This document shows, piece by piece, positions 54,029-64,000 of a stretch of 64,000 bases of DNA. The stretch lies in NCBI RefSeq assembly GCF_003001955.1, contig NZ_PVNH01000008.1, positions 186,001 to 250,000 of the forward strand, in the 5' to 3' direction. The stretch comes from Prauserella shujinwangii. GTDB taxonomy: Bacteria > Actinomycetota > Actinomycetes > Mycobacteriales > Pseudonocardiaceae. The position numbers and the translations under genes are program-made. The notes beneath the pieces were generated by a model. It was not told where the DNA came from, made no database searches, and worked only from the letters and a program-made list of their open reading frames with translations. Each line of letters begins with the position of its first letter. The first letter of the stretch is position 1.

Positions 54029-54871
54029 CTAGCGGGGTAGGCTGGCGAGCGCGTCCTGTGCCTTGCGGACGGCGGCCCGGAGCGCGGCCGCGTCCGGCCC
54101 GTGCCGCAGGATCTCCCGGGAGGACGCGGGCAGCACGTGCCGCAGGGGGCCGTCCGGCCCGCCGAAGAGGCGCGCGAGTTCGGCGGGCCCCGCGCCCTGA
54201 GCACCGAATCCGGGAGCCAGGATCGGACCGTTGAGCGAGCCCAGGTCCAGCTCCCCGGGCCGGTTGGTGGCGCCCACGACGACGCCGACGTCCCCCGAGG
54301 GCCGCGCGCCCGCGTTGCACGCCGCGGCCTCATCCACAATGGACTGCGCGACGGTGCCACCCCGCGGTGGCACGGCATTCTGCAGTTCGGCACCGTCGGG
54401 ATTGGAGGTTCGCGCGAGCACGAACAGGCCGCGGCCGGAGTCGCGGGCCGCCGTCAGCGCGGGCTCCAGCGAGCCGAATCCGAGGTACGGCGACACGGTG
54501 ACCGCGTCGGCCGCCAGCGGGGCACCGTCGGTGAGGTACGCGGCCGCGTAGGCGGCCATGGTGGAGCCGATGTCACCGCGCTTGACGTCCAGCAGGACGA
54601 GCGCGCCCGCCGCCCGGCCCGCGGCGATCACGCGTTCCAGGACGGCGATGCCCGCCGACCCGAACGCCTCGAAGAACGCCGACTGCGGCTTCAGCACCGC
54701 CACGTCCCCGGCGACGGCCTCGGTGGCGGTCAGCGCGAAGCGCTCCAGCCCGCTCACGTCGGCGGGCAGGTCCCACGCGCGGAGCAGCCCGGGGTGGGGG
54801 TCGACCCCGGCGCACAGCGGCCCCCGTTCCGCCACGGCGGCCGCCAGCCGCGCCCCGAACCGCCCGGTCAC
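54029..54871 (-). CDS. pyrF: Orotidine 5'-phosphate decarboxylase
   Basis: Last step of UMP synthesis. The 280-residue protein belongs to the longer class typical of actinobacteria, with CAGVDPHPGLL, KPQSAFFEAFG, the catalytic LLDVKRGDIGSTMAAYA and VVVGATNRPGEL. GTG 54871 lies after a G-rich stretch; the frame remains open through the upstream repeat to 54940 but that extension is not family sequence. It is 94 bases after carB. Confidence 0.93.
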   Translation of the reverse strand: MTGRFGARLAAAVAERGPLCAGVDPHPGLLRAWDLPADVSGLERFALTATEAVAGDVAVLKPQSAFFEAFGSAGIAVLERVIAAGRAAGALVLLDVKRGDIGSTMAAYAAAYLTDGAPLAADAVTVSPYLGFGSLEPALTAARDSGRGLFVLARTSNPDGAELQNAVPPRGGTVAQSIVDEAAACNAGARPSGDVGVVVGATNRPGELDLGSLNGPILAPGFGAQGAGPAELARLFGGPDGPLRHVLPASSREILRHGPDAAALRAAVRKAQDALASLPR

Positions 54872-54892
54872 GCCCCGCACCCCCCGAAGCGG

Positions 54893-54949
54893 GGGCAGTG
54901 AATGGCACATTGCGTGCGTTGAACGCAGGGAATGTGCCATTCACTGCCC
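54893..54949. repeat. Palindromic repeat between carB and pyrF
   Basis: Perfect 19-bp arms (54893-54911 and 54931-54949) around a loop holding TGCGTTGAACGCA. The arms (AGTGAATGGCACATT) differ from other family members but keep the same core. It starts 16 bases after the carB stop and ends before the pyrF start on the same strand. Confidence 0.85.
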
Positions 54950-54965
54950 GCCGTCACCACAGCGG

Positions 54966-58294
<3,329 letters not shown>

Positions 58295-58295
<1 letters not shown>

Positions 58296-59431
58296 TACCG
58301 GGCCTTCTTCTCCATCATCTCGCAGAACTGGTCGAACAGCGGCGCCGCGTCGTGCGGGCCCGCCGCGGCCTCGGGGTGGTACTGCACCGAGAAGGCGGGC
58401 ACGTCCTCGCACCGGATGCCCTCCACCGTGCCGTCGTTGGCGCAGTAGTGGCTCACCCGCGCCGAGCCGAACGGCGAGGAGAACCGCGCCCCGGGCTCGC
58501 CCTCCAGCGCGAAGCCGTGGTTCTGCGCGGTGATCGCGACGCGGCCGGTGTCGGCGTCCAGCACCGGGATGTTGATGCCGCGGTGGCCGTAGCGCATCTT
58601 GTACGTGCCCAGCCCCAGCGCACGGCCGAGGATCTGGTTGCCGAAGCAGATCCCGAACAGCGGCAGCTCCCTGCCGAGCACCTGCTTCGTCAGCTCGATC
58701 GCGTGGGTCTGCGTCTCCGGGTCGCCGGGCCCGTTGGAGAGGAAGAACCCGTCGGGCTCGACGGCGAGCAGGTCGTCGATGCCGCTGGTCGCGGGCAGCA
58801 CGTGCAGCTCGATGCCGCGGCGCGCCATCTCCCTCGGCGTGTTGGTCTTGATCCCGAGGTCGAGCGCGGCCACGCGGAAGCGGCGCTCCCCCTCCGCGGG
58901 CACGACGTACGGCCGCGGCGTGGTCACCTCACCCGCCAGGTCCGCGCCCTTCATGGGCGGGCTCGCCAGCACCTCGCGCACCATGTCGTCGTCGGCGCCG
59001 ACCGCGCCGCCGGAGAAGACCCCGGCCCGCATGGCGCCGTGCTCGCGGACGTGCCGGGTGAGCGCACGGGTGTCCACCCCGGAGATCCCCACCACGCCCT
59101 GCTCGGCCAGCGCGTCGTCCAGCGAACGGGTGGCCCGCCAGTTGGACGGCGCCCGCGCGGGGTCGCGGACCACGTAGCCGGAGACCCAGATCCGGCTCGA
59201 CTCGTCGTCCTCGTCGTTCCACCCGGTGTTGCCGATCTGCGGCGCCGTCTGCACCACGATCTGCCGGTGGTAGGACGGGTCGGTGAGTGTCTCCTGGTAA
59301 CCGGTCATGCCGGTGCAGAAGACCACCTCGCCCAGCGTCCGCCCCTCGGCGCCGTAGGCATTGCCGCGGAAGATCCGCCCGTCCTCGAGCACCAGCGCCG
59401 CCGGTGCCCGGGTGTCCGTACCGCGCCTCAT
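58295..59431 (-). CDS. carA: Carbamoyl phosphate synthase small chain
   Basis: Glutamine amidotransferase subunit that supplies ammonia to CarB. The 378-residue protein has the N-terminal CarA domain ([17 protein letters not shown]) and the class I amidotransferase domain with the nucleophile in FGICFGNQ and the catalytic His/Glu in [13 protein letters not shown] 59431 overlaps the upstream stop (ATGA). Confidence 0.96.
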
Positions 59432-59922
59432 ACCTGGGCACCTCCCTTGACCTGTTCGATCCATTCCGGATAGCGACCGAGATCGTCGCCCCGGAAACCG
59501 GTGTCCAGCTCGGTCTCGCCGAGCCGCCACGTCAGCACCAGCAGACTGTCGGTGCCCATCACCTTGCCCGCCATGCCCTTCGCGGTCCCGATGTCCACGA
59601 TGGACTCCCGCGGAATCCAGAATCCGTTCGCACCGGCGCGATCGACCTCGACCCCGTCCGGGAACAGGCGCAGCGTGGCGCGGCCGCGGAGGCCGACGCC
59701 GCGCGTCACGACCCGCTCCTGCCAGCGCCCGGCGCGGGTGGTGGCCACGTACACGCCGCCGGCCCGCAGCACCGGCTCACCGCGTTCCGCCGGGACCTCC
59801 GGGAACGGCGGCAGCCGCACGCTCTGCTCGCGTGCCTGCCGCCGCCAGCCGCGCCACATGCCGTACAGGCACAGCGCGAAAAACGCCGCGACCAGCAGCG
59901 TCAACAGCAACCTGTCCATCAT
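59428..59922 (-). CDS. Small membrane protein within pyr operon (Rv1382-like)
   Basis: A 164-residue protein with one N-terminal membrane helix (about 3-22), a basic cytoplasmic stretch ([12 protein letters not shown]), then a beta-rich domain resembling bacterial PH folds ([42 protein letters not shown]). The start overlaps the pyrC stop and its stop overlaps carA, so it is translated as part of the pyrimidine operon. M. tuberculosis has a membrane protein, Rv1382, in the same slot. The function is unknown. Confidence 0.78.
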   Translation of the reverse strand: MMDRLLLTLLVAAFFALCLYGMWRGWRRQAREQSVRLPPFPEVPAERGEPVLRAGGVYVATTRAGRWQERVVTRGVGLRGRATLRLFPDGVEVDRAGANGFWIPRESIVDIGTAKGMAGKVMGTDSLLVLTWRLGETELDTGFRGDDLGRYPEWIEQVKGGAQV

Positions 59923-61208
59923 CCAATCTTCCCTTCGCGCGCGGTGATCCGCCCGCGCAGCAGCGTGGCGGTCACCACGGCGGGCAGCCGCATGCCCTCG
60001 TACGGCGTGTTCGCGGCGATGCTCGCCAGTTCCGGACCGCGCACCGTCCACTCGGCGTCCGGGTCGACGAGCACCAGGTTCGCGGGCTCACCCTCGGCCA
60101 GTGGCCTGCCCTGGTCGGGCAGGCCGGCGATCTCGGCGGGGCGCTCGCTCATCACCCTGGCCACGCCGCGCCAGTCGAGCAGGCCGGTCCGCACCATCGT
60201 GCGCGCCACCACGGACAGCGCGGTCTGCAGTCCCAGCATTCCGGGCCGGGCCGCCGCCCACTCGCAGTCCTTGTCCTGCGGGGCGTGCGGCGCGTGGTCG
60301 GTGGCGACGCAGTCGACCACACCGTCGGCGAGGGCCTGGCGCAGGCGTTCGGCGTCGTCCTCCGCGCGCAGCGGCGGGTTGACCTTGTTCACCGGGTCGT
60401 ACGTGGCCAGCCGCTCGTCGGTGAGCAGCAGGTGGTGCGGCGTCACCTCGGCCGACACGCGCGTGCCCCGGTCCTTCGCCCAGCTCAGCACGTCGACCGT
60501 GCCCGCCGTCGACACGTGGCAGACGTGCAGCCGCGCCCCGGCGTGCCGGGCCAGGATGCAGTCGCGGGCGACGATCGACTCCTCCGCGGACGCGGGCCAG
60601 CCGGAGTACCCGAGCCGCGCCGCCCGCGCGCCCTCGTGCGCCTGCGCGCCCACCGTCAGGCGGGGCTCCTCGGCATGCTGGGCGACGACGACGCCGAGCG
60701 CCGTCGAGTACTCGAGCGCGCGCCGCATGATCAGCGGGTCCGCCACGCAGTGCCCGTCGTCGGAGAACATCCGGACCCCGGCCTCGGACCTGGCCATGGT
60801 GCCGAGCTCGGCCAGCCGCTCGCCGCGCAGGCCGACCGTGACGGCGCCGACCGGGTGCACGTCGACGAGGCCGATCTCGCGGCCCCGCCGCCACACGTGC
60901 TCGACGATCACGGCGTTGTCGGCGACCGGGTCCGTGTTGGCCATGGCGAACACGGCCGTGTACCCGCCGAGCGCGGCGGCGGCGGAACCGGTCTCCACCG
61001 TCTCGGTGTCCTCCCGGCCGGGTTCCCGCAGGTGCGTGTGCAGGTCGACGAACCCGGGCAGCAGCACCTGCCCGGCCGCGTCCAGCACCTCGCAGCCCTC
61101 GGGTGCGGCCGGGCTGCCGATCTCCGCGAGCACCCCGTCGGCGACCAGCACGTCCACCGGGTCGCCCTCGCCGTAGCGGCGGGCGCCCTTGATCAGGATC
61201 TCGCTCAA
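59919..61208 (-). CDS. pyrC: Dihydroorotase
   Basis: Third step of pyrimidine synthesis, a zinc amidohydrolase. The 429-residue class I type protein has the metal-binding [18 protein letters not shown] for additional ligands, and ATDHAPH. The only start that fits is TTG 61208: it overlaps the pyrB stop (TTGA) and has GGAGAAGGGG seven bases upstream. The open frame further upstream lies inside pyrB. Confidence 0.94.
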   Translation of the reverse strand: MSEILIKGARRYGEGDPVDVLVADGVLAEIGSPAAPEGCEVLDAAGQVLLPGFVDLHTHLREPGREDTETVETGSAAAALGGYTAVFAMANTDPVADNAVIVEHVWRRGREIGLVDVHPVGAVTVGLRGERLAELGTMARSEAGVRMFSDDGHCVADPLIMRRALEYSTALGVVVAQHAEEPRLTVGAQAHEGARAARLGYSGWPASAEESIVARDCILARHAGARLHVCHVSTAGTVDVLSWAKDRGTRVSAEVTPHHLLLTDERLATYDPVNKVNPPLRAEDDAERLRQALADGVVDCVATDHAPHAPQDKDCEWAAARPGMLGLQTALSVVARTMVRTGLLDWRGVARVMSERPAEIAGLPDQGRPLAEGEPANLVLVDPDAEWTVRGPELASIAANTPYEGMRLPAVVTATLLRGRITAREGKIG

Positions 61209-62137
61209 GCCTGTTCCCCTTCTCCGGCCAGCAGGTGGTAGAGCACCGCCATCCGCACGTGCACGCCGTTGCGGACCTGCTCGGTGATCGCGGCCCTCGG
61301 CGCGTCGGCCACGACGGAGGAGATCTCCATCCCGCGCAGCATCGGGCCCGGGTGCAGCACCACCGCGTGCTCGGGGAGCAGCCGCAGGCGGGCCTCGCCG
61401 AGGCCGTAGGCGATCGAGTACTCCCTGGCGGAGGGGAAGAACCCGCCGTGCATGCGCTCGGCCTGCACCCGCAGCATCATCACCGCGTCCACGGCGGGCA
61501 GTTCCGCGTCCAGCTCGTGGGACACGGTGACCGGCCAGTGCTCCACCCCGGGCGGCAGCAGGGTGGGCGGTGCGACGAGCACGACCTCCGCGCCGAGCGT
61601 GGCGAGCAGGTACACGTTGGACCGGGCGACCCGGCTGTGCAGCACGTCCCCGACGATCGCGACCCGTCTCCCGGCGAGCCCGCCGAGCCGTTCCCGCAGG
61701 GTCGCGGCGTCGAGCAGAGCCTGCGTGGGGTGCTGGTGGGTGCCGTCGCCCGCGTTGACCACGCAGGTGCCGGTGTCGGCGAGCCACCCGGCGAGCCGGT
61801 GCGCGGCACCCGAGGCGGGATGCCGCACGATGACGCAGTCGGCGCCCGCGGCCGAGAGGGTGAGCGCCGTGTCACGCAGCGATTCGCCCTTGCCCACCGA
61901 CGAACCACCCGCCGAGACGTTGACCACGTCGGCGCTCATCCACTTGCCGGCGATCTCGAACGAGACCCTGGTGCGGGTGGAGTTCTCGTAGAACATCGTG
62001 ATGACGGTGCGGCCGCGCAGCGTCGGCAGCTTGCGGACCTCCCGGCCGAGGAGCGTGCGCTTGAGCTCGTCGGCGGTGTCGAGGACCGCCGTCGCCGTGT
62101 CGGCCGCCAGGTTCTCGGTGGTCAGCAGGTGCCTCAT
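61205..62137 (-). CDS. pyrB: Aspartate carbamoyltransferase catalytic subunit
   Basis: Joins carbamoyl phosphate and aspartate. The 310-residue protein has the carbamoyl-phosphate-binding STRTR (53-57), HPTQALLD and [11 protein letters not shown]. No regulatory subunit gene (pyrI) is present, as expected in actinobacteria. The start overlaps the pyrR stop by four bases. Confidence 0.96.
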   Translation of the reverse strand: MRHLLTTENLAADTATAVLDTADELKRTLLGREVRKLPTLRGRTVITMFYENSTRTRVSFEIAGKWMSADVVNVSAGGSSVGKGESLRDTALTLSAAGADCVIVRHPASGAAHRLAGWLADTGTCVVNAGDGTHQHPTQALLDAATLRERLGGLAGRRVAIVGDVLHSRVARSNVYLLATLGAEVVLVAPPTLLPPGVEHWPVTVSHELDAELPAVDAVMMLRVQAERMHGGFFPSAREYSIAYGLGEARLRLLPEHAVVLHPGPMLRGMEISSVVADAPRAAITEQVRNGVHVRMAVLYHLLAGEGEQA

Positions 62138-62727
62138 CGCCGCTCCTGTCCCGTCTCGCGGAGCAGGACCGCGTCGCGGCCGTCGGTCTCCGCGAGCAGC
62201 ACCGAGACGTCCTCGGTGCGCGAGGTGGGCACGTTCTTGCCGACGTAGTCGGCGCGGATCGGGAGCTCGCGGTGCCCGCGGTCGACCAGGACGGCCAGTT
62301 GGACCGCGCGCGGCCTGCCGTGGTCCCGCAGCGCGTCGAGCGCCGCCCGGATGGTGCGGCCGGAGTAGAGCACGTCGTCGACCAGCACCACGACGCGGTC
62401 GTCGATGCCGTCCTCGGGCATCTGCGTCTCCTCCAGCGGGCGGGTGGGCCTGCGCCGGAGGTCGTCGCGGTAGAGGGTGACGTCGAGGGCGCCCGCCGGG
62501 ACGGCGGCGCCGGAGAACTCGCTGATGCGGGCACCCAGCCGGGCGGCGAGCGGGGTCCCCCTGGTGGGGATGCCCAGCAACACGGGCGGGGCGTCCGGCC
62601 CGGCACCGAGCGCGGTCTTCTCGATGATCTGATGGGCCATTCGAGCGATCGTGCGCGCGACATCACCGGCCGAGAGCAGCTCGCGCTCCGCGGCCGGATC
62701 CGCCGCGCCACGCGAGCGTGACGCCAC
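62134..62727 (-). CDS. pyrR: Bifunctional pyr operon regulator / uracil phosphoribosyltransferase
   Basis: RNA-binding repressor of the pyrimidine operon that binds the mRNA when UMP is abundant; the protein keeps the phosphoribosyltransferase fold. The 197-residue product has the PRPP loop [16 protein letters not shown] and [13 protein letters not shown] 62727 is six bases after AAGGAGG. A PyrR-binding hairpin lies immediately upstream of that ribosome site. Confidence 0.95.
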   Translation of the reverse strand: MASRSRGAADPAAERELLSAGDVARTIARMAHQIIEKTALGAGPDAPPVLLGIPTRGTPLAARLGARISEFSGAAVPAGALDVTLYRDDLRRRPTRPLEETQMPEDGIDDRVVVLVDDVLYSGRTIRAALDALRDHGRPRAVQLAVLVDRGHRELPIRADYVGKNVPTSRTEDVSVLLAETDGRDAVLLRETGQERR

Positions 62728-62730
62728 GGT

Positions 62731-62762
62731 GGACCTCCTTCCCCGCCTCACCGGACGGGTCC
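62731..62762 (-). promoter_or_regulatory. PyrR-binding RNA hairpin overlapping the pyr operon ribosome site
   Basis: On the transcribed strand the leader reads CCCG-TCCGGTGAGG-CGGG (62759 down to 62742): a four-pair stem with the loop consensus TCCNGNGAGG known for PyrR. The ribosome site AAGGAGG (62740 down to 62734) starts one base later. Flanking GGACC (62762-62758) and GGTCC (62735-62731) can pair, enclosing both elements, so PyrR binding could block translation. No terminator or antiterminator pair is visible, so translational control is more likely than attenuation. Confidence 0.75.
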
Positions 62763-62898
62763 TTAAAGGATGTCGATCGCCTGGACCAGCTGGGCGATCA
62801 CACAGACAGTAGCAGGTGCCGCCGCTCCGCCTTCCGGGTGGTGTGCCGATGTCCACAACCGCTGCCAGCGCTGATCTGCTTGACCTGGTGACGACAAC

Positions 62899-62929
62899 GA
62901 GTAACCATTACTCTGAGTATTCGACTCAG
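62899..62929. promoter_or_regulatory. BldD-type operator in the divergent pyrR-bldD region
   Basis: ATTACTCTGAGTATT (62907-62921) matches the BldD box nTnACnCWGnGTnAn at every fixed base except the last A. It overlaps two further inverted repeats, GAGTAA-CCA-TTACTC (62899-62913) and CTGAGT/ACTCAG (62913-62929). The cluster is 55-85 bases before bldD, fitting autoregulation as known in Streptomyces. Confidence 0.65.
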
Positions 62930-62983
62930 GAGTCCCCTGTCGGTCATCCGGGCCGAACGGGCGAGGAAACGGAGAACCACCAC

Positions 62984-63472
62984 ATGGGCGATTACGCCAA
63001 GGCGCTCGGGGCGAAGCTCCGCGGGATCCGCCAGCAGCAGGGCCTCTCCCTGCACGGAGTCGAGCAGAAGTCCGGCGGGCGCTGGAAGGCGGTCGTCGTC
63101 GGGTCGTACGAGCGCGGCGATCGCGCCGTCACCGTGCAGAAGCTGGCCGAGCTCGCCGACTTCTACGGCGTCCCGGTGGTCGAGCTGCTGCCCGAGGGCC
63201 GGGTCCCGTCCGGAGCGGAGCCGGCGACCAAGATCGTGATCAACCTGGAGCGGCTGCAGCAGCTACCCGCGGAGAAGGTCGGGCCGCTCGCGCGGTACGC
63301 CGCGACCATCCAGAGCCAGCGTGGCGACTACAACGGCAAGGTGCTCTCGATCCGCACCGAGGACCTGCGTTCGCTCGCCATCATCTACGACATGACGCCG
63401 GGTGAGCTGACCGAGCAGCTCATCGACTGGGGTGTGCTCCCGCCCGAGGCGCGGCCGTCGAAGGAGGACTGA
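62984..63472 (+). CDS. bldD: Developmental master regulator BldD (c-di-GMP-responsive)
   Basis: Represses development genes in Streptomyces when dimerised by cyclic di-GMP. The 162-residue protein has the N-terminal helix-turn-helix (about 5-70, GLSLHGVEQKSGGRWKAVVV and SYERGDRAVTV) and a C-terminal domain with the c-di-GMP signature RGD-(8 residues)-RTED (R113, D115, R124, D127) fully conserved. ATG 62984 follows a GGAG site. A BldD-box-like operator lies upstream. Confidence 0.95.
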   Translation: MGDYAKALGAKLRGIRQQQGLSLHGVEQKSGGRWKAVVVGSYERGDRAVTVQKLAELADFYGVPVVELLPEGRVPSGAEPATKIVINLERLQQLPAEKVGPLARYAATIQSQRGDYNGKVLSIRTEDLRSLAIIYDMTPGELTEQLIDWGVLPPEARPSKED

Positions 63473-63514
63473 CCGGCCCCGGCCCGGGCGGCCGCGGCGG
63501 GCGGTCGCGCCGGG

Positions 63515-63967
63515 TCAGAGCACGGCGCGCAGCCGGTCGGCGATGCTCCCGATCCGGCCGAGCACGCCGTTGACGAACCGGGGCGAGTCGTCGGTCGACA
63601 GCTCCTTCGCCAGGCCCACCGCCTCGTCGATCGCGACCGGGTCCGGCACGTCGGCGGCCCACAGCAGCTCGTACACCCCGAGCCGCAGGATCGCGAGGTC
63701 CACCGGCGGCATGCGGCTCAGCGACCAGCCCTGCGCGTGTTCGGACAGCAGCTCGTCGATCCGCTCCCGCCGCGCGGCGACCCCCTCGACCAGCGTGACC
63801 GTGTAGTCGCCGACCGGCTCGACCTCCGGGGCGCCGACCCGCTCGGCGAGCAGCGTCACCGGGTCGGTCTCGCGCTGCGCCGCCTCGTACAGCAGCTCGA
63901 CGGCACGCCGGCGGGAGGCGCGGCGGCCGGTGGCGCCGCCGCGCCTGCGCATGGGTTCCTGGCTCAC
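63515..63967 (-). CDS. nusB: Transcription antitermination factor NusB
   Basis: RNA-binding factor for rRNA antitermination. The 150-residue all-helical protein has an Arg-rich N-terminus (RRRGGATGRRASRRRAVELLYEA) and the conserved LLWAADVPDPVAIDEAVGLAKEL and RFVNGVLGRI segments. GTG 63967 is seven bases after the stop of the upstream gene. It is convergent with bldD. Confidence 0.94.
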   Translation of the reverse strand: MSQEPMRRRGGATGRRASRRRAVELLYEAAQRETDPVTLLAERVGAPEVEPVGDYTVTLVEGVAARRERIDELLSEHAQGWSLSRMPPVDLAILRLGVYELLWAADVPDPVAIDEAVGLAKELSTDDSPRFVNGVLGRIGSIADRLRAVL

Positions 63968-63974
63968 CGGCGGC

Positions 63975-64000
63975 TCAGCTGGAGACGCGGCCGAGGTACC
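63975..64000 (-). CDS. efp: C-terminal end of an upstream gene, probably elongation factor P
   Basis: Only the last seven codons (YLGRVSS) and stop lie in the window. The ending and its position just before nusB fit EF-P, whose gene precedes nusB in actinobacteria. Too little is present to be sure. Confidence 0.5.

Overview
The window is high-GC actinobacterial chromosome, most likely from a Pseudonocardiaceae relative (Amycolatopsis/Saccharomonospora type). GTG starts are frequent, genes overlap by 1-4 bases, and BldD, WhiA, RbpA, mIHF and OpcA, all hallmark actinobacterial proteins, are encoded. From memory, the gene order follows the Mycobacterium tuberculosis block Rv1379-Rv1458 (pyrR to ctaA and its neighbouring ABC permease) in one orientation. 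No rRNA, tRNA, CRISPR array, insertion sequence or prophage gene was seen, and no gene looks frameshifted.

Layout. 0-11.1 kb: ABC permease, heme A synthase (ctaA), fatty acid desaturase, an ATP-grasp/small-protein pair, quinone oxidoreductase, an FKBP lipoprotein, a HelD-type RNA polymerase-associated helicase, a Tat-exported ASST-like protein and heme O synthase (ctaB). 11.4-19.6 kb: the pentose phosphate operon tkt-tal-pgi-zwf-opcA-pgl. 19.8-24.8 kb: an orphan sensor kinase, rbpA, then gap-pgk-tpiA-secG. 25-33.6 kb: an accessory-looking segment with an unknown protein, a LysE exporter, a three-gene SMC/kleisin-type operon and an F420/FMN-type oxidoreductase. 33.7-38.5 kb: uvrC-rapZ-yvcK-whiA. 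38.5-40.1 kb: a HAD hydrolase and exonuclease III. 40.1-53.7 kb (minus strand): mihF-gmk-rpoZ-coaBC-metK-priA-fmt-rsmB-flavoprotein-rpe-ribD-ribE-ribBA-ribH-PH protein. 54-62.7 kb: pyrR-pyrB-pyrC-membrane protein-carA-carB-pyrF. 62.9-64 kb: bldD, nusB and the last codons of an efp-like gene.

The genes are largely housekeeping: carbon metabolism through glycolysis and the pentose phosphate pathway feeds riboflavin, pyrimidine, SAM and CoA synthesis, and a set of RNA polymerase or nucleoid partners (HelD, RbpA, omega, NusB, mIHF, BldD, WhiA) surrounds it. The most interesting system is the 26.3-33.1 kb operon. It encodes a 1488-residue SMC-like ATPase whose size and layout match MukB, plus two partners sized like MukE and MukF. 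It follows the JetA-JetB-JetC order of Wadjet plasmid-defence systems, but no JetD nuclease gene is present and the Walker B aspartate is followed by Asn instead of Glu.

A second theme is a family of palindromic intergenic repeats built on a conserved GTGCGTTGAACGCAC-like core with interchangeable arms. They lie just after stop codons, including between carB and pyrF and between priA and fmt inside otherwise same-strand gene runs.
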